Shown here piece after piece: positions 12,765 through 23,443 of a stretch of DNA of 64,000 nucleotides; position 1 is the stretch's first letter, and each line of letters starts with the position of its first letter. Both the position numbers and the translations under genes were made by a program. The stretch covers positions 25,541,800 through 25,605,799 of the forward strand of contig CM025850.1 of NCBI GenBank assembly GCA_003952965.2. The letters run 5' to 3'. The notes below the pieces were generated by a model. That model saw only the letters and a list, made by a program, of their open reading frames with translations, was not told where the DNA came from and made no database searches. Source of the stretch: Morella rubra (lineage: Eukaryota > Streptophyta > Magnoliopsida > Fagales > Myricaceae).

Positions 12765-13485
12765 AAACAGTCAAAAGAAGTTCAGTCGGGCCAATAGAAC
12801 TGCCAGCCTCATCCCATTTCTAGACTCTGGCAAAATTAATTGACTTCAGGAAAGTAAAACAGAAATGATATAAGAAATTTGAGTGTCTCCAACGTGATCA
12901 AGCACATTTATAATCCTCTCATTAAAAAAATAAAAAGCTCGCGCTAAGCATCCAGGAAAACAAAAGGAAAGATCAAATGCTAAGAGGAAAAATTACATAA
13001 ACAGACTTAAACCCTAAAGCAAATTAAAATCCCCAAATCAAATTAACAAACCCTAAAGCAATTTAAATGCAAAATACAACATTTACAAAACTAAAATTAG
13101 CAAACCCCACCTCAAGAGAGAGCTGGTGAGAGATTCGGCCACCAAAGGTCCAAAACTCAACTGAAATCCCGCGAGTAAGAAGGAGAGAGAGAGAGATGGA
13201 GATTTCGAAAGGGATGGACGGACGACGACGACGGACGGAGGCCGGACTCGCGCGGGGGGGGCTGGGCGCTGGCGAGTGGCGGCTGGGAGGAGTTGGGTTG
13301 GGACTTTTCGATGAAGAAAGTCTCGCCGCTTCGCGTGACCTGGGTCACTTTTTCTTTTTTTTTTTTTAAACCAGTGGCTCAGCCCTGAATTTTTTTTTTT
13401 TTTTAAAAAGTCCGAACCGGACATTTGGCATTTTCAGTTCCGATTCTGTTTTGGTACCGGAATAGGTGGAAACCGGTATTAAAGA

Positions 13486-13665
13486 GGTGTTTGTTTGTCA
13501 AAATTTTAGAGAATATTCTTGAAATTTTGAGAATTTTTACTTTATTGAGATTTATTGGGGTTTGTGAAAGATGAAGTATGTATGTGTAAAAGTTAAAAAT
13601 TTTGGAATGTGTTTGTTTTGTTGGAAATTTTCATGCCCCAAAATATTGGAGAAACAAACGGTACC
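13486..13665. mobile_element. MITE family 1, copy A
   Basis: About 180 bp beginning GGTGTTTGTTTGTCAAAATT and ending AAACAAACGGTACC, with imperfect inverted ends sharing TTTGTTT/AAACAAA. It is closely similar over its whole length to the copy at 15281-15460 (shared GAAGTATGTATGTGTAAAAG and TCATGCCCCAAAATATT). It sits in the right end of the preceding CCGGAA-rich element. Confidence 0.75.
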
Positions 13666-13669
13666 CAAA

Positions 13670-15065
13670 TTACCGGCACTGAAATTGGAGCTGAAATTTT
13701 TTATTTTCACATGGACTAGCTCCAAGGAATTTGTACCTTTGGTTTGGTTGCTATGAAAAGCAGGGAAAAGAAAAGAGCTGGAGAACTTCTACAAAACCTT
13801 CGAAAGCGGAGCTAATGGGCAATATCCTTCTGGATGTGTAGAGCCCAGCTTGCAATAGAGCGCTCCATGGAATGTTCCAACTTCCATCTACATTTTTTTC
13901 TTTTCTCTTAAGCAAATGACAGTACTATTTCAAAAAGCTACTACATCGACCAACAAAAACAAAATGCAAAAACTTTAGTCTAAGAGTAAATTTTCTGAGC
14001 ACATTCAGAACATAAACAATCATTTAAGTAGACAAAGAGATAGCAAGCCTGAGAGAGAGAGATTAGGGTTAGGGACCTTAATCGTTGCAAGCAGTAAAGA
14101 GGATTGTGGCAGTGTCGTCACTAATGAGGCACTAGGCTATGTGGGTCTGGCAGAGGTGCTGAGAGGTGGTCCAGCCCTTCTACAAACAAAAATTAGGGCT
14201 AAACAAATTTGAATTTGATCGGGCAAAACGAATTAAGGCAATTAAATCGTCGAAATCGTGTCATGAATTAGACCAGTAGACCAAGAGAGGTTGGCGGCTG
14301 GTGGCTGCAGCTACGGCAGGGTGATGGGAGGGAAGGCATATGTTTCTAAAATCCTACATCGAAACGCAGCTTTTGGATAAATTAGGTCTTTTTTGTTTTT
14401 CTTGTCTCTTATATAACATTTTAAACAATTTTTTTATTCTTCTAATAAGTGAGTAATTAATTGAGTCACAGTATATTTGGGTACACCTAGATGACATAAG
14501 CATTTTTTTTCCCTAGAAAGTGAGTAAATTGAGTTCCAATACATTTTGGTTACGTTTATATAACATTTAAGCATAAATGAGTGACGTTTAAGCATATATA
14601 TTGCAAGATATGATTTTGAGAACCCTGGTGATTTCTCCTTGGATATTTACATGACCTTACGAAGGAAGGGAAGTAGGAACGCATAAAAAACCAAAAATAA
14701 AATAATTAGATAAAACCAGACAAGACCCTACGAAGAAAGGGAAAAGACATATCGATATGACCACGTGTATCAGTGTGAGGTCCCACTTATTTAAATCGAT
14801 AGATACTCTATTCTAGCTATGTGGTGTGAAAATGATTAATCAAATATGAACGTAACAGATTATGCTCCAGACATCACCCTGTAGCATGCCTTTAATTTCT
14901 TCAATTCCGATTCTGGGGCATTTTTTTAATTTATAGTTTTTTTACTAGTTTTGAAAAATTCAAGCCATTTTATAAAATTTTGCACAATTTAGATCTTATA
15001 TTTTTAAATTTATCATTTTTTTTTACCCTGACATACGTTAAATTTTGTTATATATTTACGAATTG
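13670..15065. other. No gene recognised
   Basis: The first 650 bp (to about 14340) are of mixed composition, with a GA-rich patch and a GC-richer stretch near 14090-14330 that could be a remnant leader. The rest is AT-rich. No frame with family motifs was found. Confidence 0.4.
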
Positions 15066-15073
15066 GTTGCCGC

Positions 15074-15847
15074 TAGGGCTGTAAACGAGCCGAGCCGAGC
15101 TGAGTAGTGATACATATGTTGAGCTCGAGCAAAATGCATAACAAGATATATGAATAGATATACATACATTAATATCAAACAAAATGACAACCTATTAAAA
15201 ATATTTTGTTTTATATAAATGAAAAAATATTTAATTACATATGTTGTAACAAATATATTAAATTGAGCTTAGACTAAGGGGGTGTTTGTTTGCCAAAATT
15301 TCGGGGAATATTCCCGAAATTTTGGGAATCTTTACTTTATTGAGATTTTTTGGGGTTTGTGAAAGGTGAAGTATGTATGTGTAAAAGTTAAAAATTTTGG
15401 AGTGTGTTTGTTTTGCTGGAAATTTTCATGCCCCAAAATATTTTGGAAACAAACGGTACCTAAAATGCATAACAAAATATATACTTATATATTCAAAAAT
15501 GGCATATACATATATACATTTTATAACGTAACTTAATATGATAATATCATAAAAATTTAATATAAACCATAACACATGCATATATATAGGGCTATATATA
15601 TAATAGTAAGAATATAAATATATTTTTATTTACATATATCTTTTTAATTCGAGTTTTTAAATAAGCTCGAATGAGCCGAGTCGAGCTTATATGAGTTTTG
15701 TTCGCAAGCTTATATCGAGCGAAGTCGAGTTTAAACGAGTTTGGCTCATTTAATATTCGAGTTAGAAATGGTGTTCGAACTCGGTTCGTTTATTAAGTGA
15801 ACTGAGTTCGAGTTGTTCATGAACGACTCGGTTCATTTACAATCTTA
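15074..15847. mobile_element. Non-autonomous hAT-like element with 8-bp target duplication
   Basis: Left end TAGGGCTGTAAACGAGCCGAG; the right end, read inverted, is TAAGATTGTAAATGAACCGAG. The flanking octamers GTTGCCGC (15066-15073) and GTTGTCGC (15848-15855) differ at one base, as expected of an aged hAT 8-bp duplication. Sub-terminal regions are rich in GAGCTCGA/CGAGTT-type repeats. The interior is non-coding and holds a nested MITE at 15281-15460. Confidence 0.8.
15281..15460. mobile_element. MITE family 1, copy B, nested in the hAT element
   Basis: Starts GGTGTTTGTTTGCC and ends AAACAAACGGTACC; TAA stands on both sides (left ...ACTAAGGG, right ...TACCTAAAA), compatible with a Tourist/Harbinger-type TAA target duplication. 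Much of its length matches copy A, so it is one of at least three family members in this window. Confidence 0.75.
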
Positions 15848-15882
15848 GTTGTCGCATAAAGAAGCACCTAGAAGGGGGTTTC

Positions 15883-16061
15883 ATGAGCGAGAAAAAGCCA
15901 GCATCTACAAGCTCCGTTAGGGAACCTCGAGGTGGTTGGGGGTGGCATGCTTGATCCTTTGGTATGCCACTGCGGTTCAAGGGCAACCATCCGAACGTCT
16001 CTGATGGAAGGGAACCTGGGACGTAAATTCTATGGTTGCCCGTATTTTGGAGGAACCCCGG
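15883..16061 (+). pseudogene. GRF-type zinc-finger protein fragment, frameshifted
   Basis: GRF zinc fingers are short CCHC-like modules found in plant nucleic-acid-binding and transposon-associated proteins. A serine-rich start (MSEKKPASTSS) opens at 15883 but hits TGA at 15952-15954. In another frame from 15932 the domain continues as VCHCGSRATIRTS, then NLGRKFYGCPYF. The first Cys pair, the RTS turn and the YGC are present; the closing Cys-x-FFxW part would be in a second exon that was not found. A GT donor at about 16061 falls at the same domain position as in the GRF copy at 42119-43474. The hAT element lies directly upstream. Confidence 0.65.
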
Positions 16062-16114
16062 TAATGACGACAATTAGATTTGGAGAAAAAATAGTTCTTG
16101 TACCTGTAATTTAG

Positions 16115-18500
16115 GGTTATAGTCACTCATAATCTATTCGTTTGTTTTTTTCAAAATGTGAACATGTGGCTTGTCGTGTAAAGAACATGAAATCACACAT
16201 TTGTGCTCCCATTGTTTGAAATGGTTATTATTAGGCACAGATTTGATATCATAGCATAAAAATTGAACAAGCCAAAGTGATTGGACGTTGGATGATGTAA
16301 ATGATGAATGATTCTTGTCTGCTGCGTTATATATGCTATATATCTCTGTGCATGTATTATGGAGCTATGGTGAGTTTTAATCTGAATGAAATTAAAACAC
16401 ATGTGTGACTTATGTGCTTGGATTTAGTTTCTACTGTGTGCTTATGGAGTATTGACATTCGACCTATAAGTATATATACTGTCTGTCCATTGCATTAAAA
16501 TGAAAGTCCCACAGTTTCTACCATTTGTACCCTAGGGAAAGAGTCTCTAGAATACGAAGTTCTTACAACAACTAGTCTAAATGTTTTAGATCCTGACAAG
16601 ATGCAAATCAGAGCTTGTGGGAAAGAAAAAAAAATATATAAGAAAAGCAAGATGTAACTTTAGTGATGCAAATGAGCGTGCAAAATTGGAGACCCACTAT
16701 GCAGGAAAATTGGAAGATGCTATTGAATAGACTTGACATAAATGACAGACCCTTCAAAACTGTAATCACTCCCACCTCTCTGTCATCCTATAGTCAAGTA
16801 ACTCAACACAACCTGTCCAAATACTCAACACAACTTGTCCAAATATTCAAAACTAGACTCATATCCCAGATTCATATCACACCAGCCATATACTCCCAAA
16901 ATCAACTTCAAATCAGTTTCAGCTAAAATCTGTCCATATAATTCAGATATGCCAACATTCAGTTCAGGCATACACAAAACATAGTGAAATCAGATCATAC
17001 AACTTGAGACCATACAAACTAGTTCAAGATATGCCAACAGTCAGTTCAGCATACACAAAACATAATCCATCCTCAAAATGCTAGGAGAATACAAGCTGGC
17101 CATTCCTTACTAACATTCCAGTCATTACTGGTTCACAACACCATTTACTATCTACTACCAATAAAAAAAAAAGGGAAATAAAAAAAACTAAACCCAGCAG
17201 TCTTCGTAATCCTTTAAGTGTGCTGAGTCACTCCATTGCACCCTTCTGGTGTTTCTTGTGTAGTTGCCACCCCCGTATCATGCATTTCATAAACCCAGGA
17301 AAATTAGAAAATATCATCTGTATATTAGATCTTCAAAAAGAATCCAACAAATGCCACTGACAAACATTGACTTCCTCTTCAAAAACTAGATTTTTATAAA
17401 TACCTGACGACATCTCTCCATGTGCACGAACATGCATTGTTTTTTTTTTTTACAATCGTCGCTCCAATCCAAGGACTTGATGGTGTTGTGAAAACAAATA
17501 GAAAAAAAAACAAAAAAACAAAGCTTGAAAATTTTCAAGATTCAGGCTTGGCTTGTCTAGGCTTCAAGAGAACAATGCTTGGCTTAAGGAAATTGGGGGG
17601 GACCATTTCTTGTAAGATTTAGTACAAATTCTGTCGTGGCAGAGTAGCTGCCGTTTATTTTATAATGAATGGCTTAAATTTTAAGAATTGGACCATGTGC
17701 AATACCCTAGGTATTGTAGAGGATCCTCGTCCACGCAAGGGATCGAGCCTCGTCCCCAATATATATAGCAACCGATTTCCATATTTGTCTTTTACAGGCT
17801 TATTTCCATATTTGTTGTTTGGATAGATTTTTTTTCTTTGATTTTTATATTAGGGCTAAAGTTGCTTCGTCAGATTTAGAGAGAGGGAGCTTTGTCTATG
17901 CGACGTTTGGGCACTGTGCACAGATGGGACGCCTGACAAGCGCCAGTGCGTATGCCTTACAGATGAGACAGAAACGTAGAAGGGGAAAAATATTCGGTCA
18001 CCTGAATTGCAGGTGATCCCCATCCAAAATTAATTGCGCTGAGTGACGGCTGACAGAACTCCGAAGTCGCAGTCCCATTCCATAAAAAACACAGAGAAGT
18101 GACGGCTGAAACAAGTTACGCAGAGGGACCGTGTCGTCCAATTCTAAATGGATCAAGTCGCTTTCCGATTTAGCAGTTAGTCATGAACATAATCACCACA
18201 CGTGCCCTTCACGTGTCGGTTATATTTTTTTCCCCCGTTTTAACAACATAAATTCATAATGTCCGTTTAGAAGTTCCAAGTGGTCATTTTCACAACATAC
18301 ATCCCCTCCCCACTTACGACGTTGTGCCCTAGCGGTAGATGCGGTGCCTTGAAACCACTATCGTTGCCCTGTATCTTTTTTTGAATTAGCCAACCAGCCG
18401 TCAAAATTGGCCACTATTTGCTATTCTCTTCAAGCACCCATAAACCTTTTGCGATTCCCATTCGTCATTTCGCGTTAGCAGTACAAGGCCATTAACGTTG
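16115..18500. other. No gene recognised; dispersed repeat pieces
   Basis: AT-rich sequence with two near-duplicate phrases (ATATGCCAACA...CAGTTCAGGCATACACAAAAC at about 16946-16980 and again near 17031-17060). A short charged open stretch near 16650-16728 has no recognisable domain. An element end lies at about 17993-18026. Confidence 0.45.
17993..18026 (+). repeat. Palindromic repeat end, partner of 26183-26215
   Basis: TCGGTCACCTGAATTGCAGG followed by TGATCCCCATCC. The same sequence with two or three changes occurs inverted at 26183-26215 (GGATGAGGATCACCTGCAAT on the plus strand). CACCTGAATTGCAGGTG is itself a near-palindrome. It is probably the end of a dispersed element. Confidence 0.6.
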
Positions 18501-18539
18501 GGTTCTTATTGAATACTTCCCCGACCTGCAACGAAGACT

Positions 18540-19296
18540 ATGTCAGACGGTGGCCGCCACAGAGGGAACCCAGCACGGTGTTTTATTCTGGACCTGCCGG
18601 AGGAACTGATCAGGGACATTTTACTTCGCATTGTGCGATCGGGATCGCTGGGAATTTTATCCTTTATGCTAGCGAACCGCCGCTGCCGGTTCCACGTACT
18701 TTACAATCATCAGTTGGTATCCACTGTAAGGATAGAAAGACTGCCCCCGCAAGGATCACGACCGGACTTGGTCATTCAACGCATCCAACGTTTCTGTGCC
18801 ATGAGTAATCCCGATGTCCTGTTCTTGCGGGGCATGGAGCTGGCGGTGGAAAACCCAGTTGGGAGTCGAGATTATAGGACTGGAGGTCCATGCTCAGGTA
18901 TTCTCGGATAATTGGGAGCAACCAGGGGGAATACATTCACCAAATTTTTCGAGCGATAAGCGGGAGGAATCTGAATCACGTTGCAGAGGCAATGGTGGGT
19001 TGAGCTATCGGCTCGGTCCGGCTTTGGCGCAGATAGAGAGAGCTCGAGTACGTGAGGCCTTTGTGCCCTTGTGGGGTGAACGTGTTTTTTCGGCATTGAC
19101 GCGGCCCATAACTTGCACAAGAAATCGCTGCCACATCCCACCAATTTCGTACTGGTTTGAACTCTGGGAATCGGACCCCGATATATTTGATTATCTATGC
19201 GTCGGGTGCTGGGGTCTTATGGAGGTTATTCATTTTTTAATGTCATGTAATCCTAACGGGGTGCAGGTGCATATCCACCGAACCACTCGTAACTGA
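18540..19296 (+). pseudogene. F-box-like protein of the At2g35280-like type, frameshifted
   Basis: From an ATG at 18540 the frame reads LDLPEELIRDILLRI, an F-box-like start, then VIQRIQRFCAMSNPDVLFLR, typical of the plant F-box family with Sel1-like or Cys-containing C-termini. After about 110 residues (near 18880) the similarity passes into the frame that runs to 19296. There ISYWFELWESDPDIFDYLC plus spaced cysteines (CTRNRC, CVGCW) match the family's C-terminal cysteine region. F-box proteins of this type are presumed SCF substrate adaptors. A single lost or gained base between 18870 and 18905 would explain the break; a small intron is less likely because no good donor/acceptor pair was seen. 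Confidence 0.6.
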
Positions 19297-19764
19297 ATTG
19301 GCTGCGGAAGGTGACATTTCTGTTCCATAATATCATTTTGTTGTTTGCCAATATAGTTAACTACTTTCGAATGGCCGAATTTATGGGTGTCTTTAATATT
19401 GATAAACTGATGTTAATTTTCAGCAACATGCAATTTTTAATCTTTTACCAATACCATCTTATTTATTGTGTTGTTTACCATACGACAGAGATGTTTGTAG
19501 AATGGATGTTTTCAGATGTTGCGGACCAGATATAGTCCTTCCGCAGTAAATTTAATTGCATGTCATCACTGGTGTACACAGTCTAAATTTTGAAAGCAAA
19601 GAATGCTTCAATGTCAAAACTCAAAACTCAAAAGATGGTCTGCCAAACAGCAATTCAAACAAAAATTAGGGACTAGATTGGAGGATCTAGCCAAAAATAT
19701 GCATATTACTCAGTTGCTCAATGTTCTTTGCAGACAAAGCATCCATGTGTCATTTGTATTATTA

Positions 19765-19860
19765 GTGGTTGTAGTTCATTTTTAAGTGGTCTAGTTGTAG
19801 TTCATTCATGTTCTCATTGGTTGTAGTTCATTTTTTGTTGATAAGTGGTTGTAGTTCAAT
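19765..19860 (+). repeat. Short minisatellite, GGTTGTAGTTCA unit
   Basis: GTTGTAGTTCA recurs four times between 19768 and 19858 with spacing of about 25-30 bp and variable T-rich spacers. It lies in the 3' flank of the F-box-like gene. Confidence 0.7.
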
Positions 19861-19968
19861 CTGTTGTAATTTATATCTTTATTTTGTTCTGGTGGTATTT
19901 TCATATATTTAAGCGTGTCTTGTGAAGTCCATCCATCTATGTTTACACTCGTGTTTGATCCATGTCAG

Positions 19969-20143
19969 GGCAAGCAAAATTCAGAAATTCTTCCTTGACT
20001 TCGTCAAATTCAAAGTGTTGGGTGCGGAGTTGCACGAATACTACTGCGGAGTCAAAGCACCTTTGAAGACATCTTGGACATATGTGGATGGTTTCGAAGA
20101 TAGCGTGGACAAGGCCCCTTCAATGATTGTCATCTATTTTTAG
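19969..20143 (+). CDS. Unrecognised short reading frame, possible last exon
   Basis: After an acceptor-like TCAG (19966-19969) the frame encodes about 57 residues (SKIQKFFLDFVKFKVLGAEL, then YVDGFEDSVDKAPSMIVIYF) to a TAG at 20141-20143. Codon use and the mix of charged and hydrophobic residues look protein-like, but I do not recognise a family and find no upstream exon with confidence. It could belong to the F-box-like locus or be chance. Confidence 0.25.
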
Positions 20144-20149
20144 TTGTAA

Positions 20150-20935
20150 TTGTAGATTTGTTTAGCTGTGTTGAATTATGTTCTGTCCTTTAGTGTCCGT
20201 ATAAATGACAAACCTTGGCTGTGTGCTATTTAGTATATATGTTCGAATTGGTATCTGATATTGTTGAATGGCACTTTCAGCTATGGACCTATTGATTTAT
20301 GTCAAGTAAGATCGTACTAATAAGTTACTTTCTGTTTCATGCCTCGTATATCATCAGTATATATATTAATGGCTATGTGCACTTATCGTTCTGTGTTTTC
20401 AAACTTCATGATAAGTATTTCGATTAAACAAAACAATAAGTGCATTAATTCATGGCAGCACACCCATTCTAGCTCCAGTAGGACCAGTACTCTAATTCTG
20501 CCCTGAACATCGGACTTTATTTGCGCATTGGACCATCGCATGCAGAGGTAAATAAGTATGGAAGAATTTTGTACCAGCCACGTACGATCCAGTGGCAAGG
20601 ACCAGAACATTACCAACAGCCATAAATAGAGATAAATAAAAATTTGTTGCCAGGGGCAGATCTATGGTAATTCGGGAATTAGGCAAAATTTTGCAGTGGT
20701 ACAGTCTATAAAATTTGTTATATTTTGAAAATAACATATTAGTAACAATTAGTATCGTTCAACGTGCACAGAAAATATGTGCAAATTACACTTAAAACAC
20801 ATTTAATATCTAAAGAAAGGTAATTAAGGCAGAGATTTTGTTTTTGTTTTATTTTGTTTTGCTCTTTTTTCAAAATTTCTTACCATATGCCAACCCGTAT
20901 GCCAATTGACCTCATAATAATATTATAATGTGTTA
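20150..20935. other. No gene recognised
   Basis: AT-rich flank with no supported coding potential or clear repeat structure. Confidence 0.4.
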
Positions 20936-20938
20936 AAT

Positions 20939-21130
20939 TTAAGGGAAATTTACTTTTCAGTCACTAAGTTTTACCCTCCTTTTCATTTTTAGTCCTGAAA
21001 CTTAATGAGTCGAATTTTTAGTCCTTTAATTTTCATCCCTTTCAAATGTTAGACATCCTTCCGTTATCCTCAAGATCCGTCACCCTAAGTAACAAAATTT
21101 TCATACACATAAGCATATCTCTCCAAGTCA
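20939..21130 (+). repeat. Direct repeat of the GGGAAATTT..TTTTTAGTCCT type, copy 1
   Basis: GGGAAATTTACTTTTCAGTCAC, then several TTTTTAGTCCT phrases. The same order of phrases occurs at 23998-24150 (GGGAAATTTGCTTTTTAGTC). Both are in the same orientation, about 3.06 kb apart, and bracket the receptor-kinase pseudogene and the palindromic MITE. Phrases of this kind are common at ends of plant DNA transposons. Confidence 0.6.
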
Positions 21131-21379
21131 GCATCCACTTTCCACGTTAGCAAGGACATCTTATTTTATGTCCTAAACTATCAATTAAATAGAACGCTAC
21201 GTTTTGCACAAGCCGAAAGTTTCCTCCGCAACAGCTTAAGTCTCTCCTTCCCCTATTTAAGCAACGGTCAAGTTTGTTGGTTTATATCTGTTTATGTAGT
21301 AACTAATTTAAAATCTGAGTTATGTTGGATTGGTGGTTGTAGAGAGGGTTGGAGTTGGAGCTGTGTGTCTAGGTAGGGG

Positions 21380-21860
21380 ACAAAAGAGTTTAAAGCTGAA
21401 GTTACTACCATTGAGAGTATCCATCATGTGCATCTAGTCAAGCTCAAAGGGTTCTGTGCCAACAGGACTCACCGGCTTCTTGTCTATGAGTACCTAGGCA
21501 ACGGGCCATTGGATAAATGGATTTTCAACAAGGAATACAATCACTTGTTGGATTGGGATACCTAATATTTAATATTGCTTTGGGCACTGCAAAGGGTTTG
21601 GCTTATCTACGCGAGGACTGTGAGGTGAAGATTCCCCAGTGTGATATTAAACCAGAAAATGTTCTTCTAGATGATAAATTTGTTGCAAAAGTTTCAGACT
21701 TCGGTATGGCTAAGCTAATAGACCGAGAAGAAAGCATGGTGTATACAATGCTAAGGGGTAAAATTCGTAAACAAACTTGGGGAAGAAGTGTAGTTGGGAT
21801 AGTTGGACGGCGACGGGCGATGAAGGGCTGGACTGTTTTAGACTCTGAGACACCCAAATG
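21380..21860 (+). pseudogene. Receptor-like kinase domain fragment (SD2-5/G-type lectin class), frameshifted
   Basis: Frame 1 (21383-21556) gives EFKAEVTTIESIHHVHLVKL and [17 protein letters not shown], kinase subdomains III-V. It ends in a TAA just where the family has DW-ETRFNIALG; similarity resumes in another frame ([18 protein letters not shown]). The catalytic loop reads [12 protein letters not shown], keeping the Asp and Asn, and DFGMAKL follows. After about 21765, inside the activation segment, the match stops and unrelated residues run to a stop at 21861. The glycine loop, the ATP-binding Lys and everything after the activation segment are missing, so this is a dead fragment. Confidence 0.85.
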
Positions 21861-22431
21861 ATTTCAGGGGCAAATGGCGGGTCAAGATGAACTAGGTTAG
21901 AATTTACATAAAATGGGTCGGTTTGTGCTTAAGAGAGGGTCAAATATTTTTAAATGATGTGGCAGCTTTAAAACCGCTGGATCGTGGGGATTTCATCTTA
22001 ACCGTTGCTCATAATTGCCCATGACATTAGTGCCAAGGACAGTAACCGAACCCCACGCCAGGTGCTCAATGCACTACCAGTGAATATAGGAATTTATTAG
22101 AATATCTTCTTAATGCGTCACTAACGCGTATGGATCAAAGGGGAGGGGAGACTTAGCTGGGGAAAATTTCGTCTCCCCTTTGCAAAACGCTGCGTTCAGT
22201 TAAGTTACTCCAGAATAATATTTGTTCTTTTTTAAAAGAAGATAAACGCAGTTAATTAAGTGTTTCCGTTGGACAAAGATTGTCGTTTTTGTCTTCATTC
22301 CAAAGAGATAAACGCGGATTTAGAAAAAAAAAAAAAGATTGAAATCAAATAACATAATCCCAACACTAAAAAATATTACAAAAAATAAAAAATAGGCCAG
22401 CTGCAGACACTGCCTTTGGTTGCGCGACGTC

Positions 22432-23134
22432 CTAGATACTATCACGGTCGTCGCCGGATGAGTTCGCATGGTGTCCCATGAAATTCTCCCAGTCGTAGCA
22501 CTCCTCACTTGATGAACCACCGCTCCCATCGGTGTCCTCCAGCTCATCCCATAAGGTAATCTGCGGATTCAACAGACGCATTAATTTGAGCCATGAAAGA
22601 CTAATATTGTTACGTACATATATAATTTAAAGAACACTTGGGCCATTTACAAATGCATGCATGTCAAACGTGCATGTAATGGATGGAGATTAAAATCGAT
22701 CGGAAATATGTGTACCCACACCGTACCTGGTCTGCGTCTCTGCATGGAAGCCCTCGAGCAGTGTTTGGGGTAGGCCGGTCCGCCACATCCCGTGTCCGTC
22801 ACAATTTTCTGGGCCGAGAGGACGGCTTGGCAAGAGAGGGGAAGAGGAAGAGGATGGCTCCCTTACCCGACGTCGCGCCCTACTTGTTGTGGCAGGAGGA
22901 GAGTTTCCGCGTGGATGTGTGGTAGAAAAGGGTGGTGGGCTCGGTGGAATGTGAACGACATCATGGGGAGCGGGAGAGTTCACCAAGTTTGGGCTCGAAC
23001 GTCGTTCTATAGAAGGACGATAGCATCGGAGGGAAGTAGGCGTCATGGCGGCGGAGAACGATGTCCCAGACCACCTCTGCCAGGTCGCTGGATGATGAAT
23101 CGGTGGTGCTGGCAGAGGATGTTGGCGTGGCCAT
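22432..23134 (-). CDS. Unrecognised two-piece gene, possibly degenerate
   Basis: A 57-residue frame starts at 23134 (MATPTSSASTTDSSSSDLAE, then VVWDIVLRRHDAYFPPMLSS) and stops at 22961. A second piece, 22560-22432, begins after a clear acceptor (AG at 22562-22561) and encodes 42 residues (ITLWDELEDTDGSGGSSSEE...ENFMGHHANSSGDDRDSI) ending in TAG. The middle (22690-22960) is GC-rich, proline/serine-rich in one frame and has a donor (CAG-GTACGG, about 22725). Joining the pieces in one frame needs a frameshift or an unseen intron. I do not recognise the family; the serine-rich head and acidic tail suggest a nuclear or regulatory protein, but that is a guess. Confidence 0.4.
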
Positions 23135-23443
23135 GGGGAGTTGTCGACGGTTTGAAAAACTACACTGAGTTAATTTACTTAGAACGGTACTAGGGATTCA
23201 AAGGTGTGTTTGGCGGATATAATGAAAGGTGCGATATATATGGGGTGAAGTGGACTAATATATAGGCGCCACCGAATACGAAAGGTTTATGCTACAGATG
23301 GTTACGAAACGTGCAGCCAAAATCCAAAAAGGTGTGATTGATAGGCGCGATCTTATACCGTTATACGTAAGGTTTCTAGATTACAAAAGGTTTCAGCCGA
23401 AATCCTTGTAGGCGTGCACTCGTGCCGTAGGGGTCGAGGAGGA

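Larger units (their letters stand above)
11985..13480. mobile_element. Repeat element with CCGGAA-rich ends carrying a gene fragment
   Basis: The left end (11990-12085) is packed with inverted and direct copies of TTCCGG/CCGGAA. A similar but sparser cluster lies at 13405-13475 in opposite sense (GAACCGG, TACCGGAAT, AAACCGG). Between them sit a PRPP synthetase terminal exon, an 18-base G run and a GC-rich block (13100-13340). The layout resembles a non-autonomous hAT-like element that captured host DNA, but no target duplication was found and the right end may be interrupted by the MITE at 13486. Confidence 0.45.

Noticed and set aside
13083..13424. Minus-strand frame rich in Pro, Ser and Lys
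   Set aside because: It arises from a GC-rich, simple-sequence block and two A/T homopolymers; no domain and no conserved start.
14055..14080. GATTAGGGTTAGGG, telomere-like
   Set aside because: Only two imperfect units, and the plant telomere unit is TTTAGGG; no array.
18509..18808. 99-codon frame overlapping the F-box-like start
   Set aside because: Shadow of the frame opening at 18540, which carries the F-box signature.
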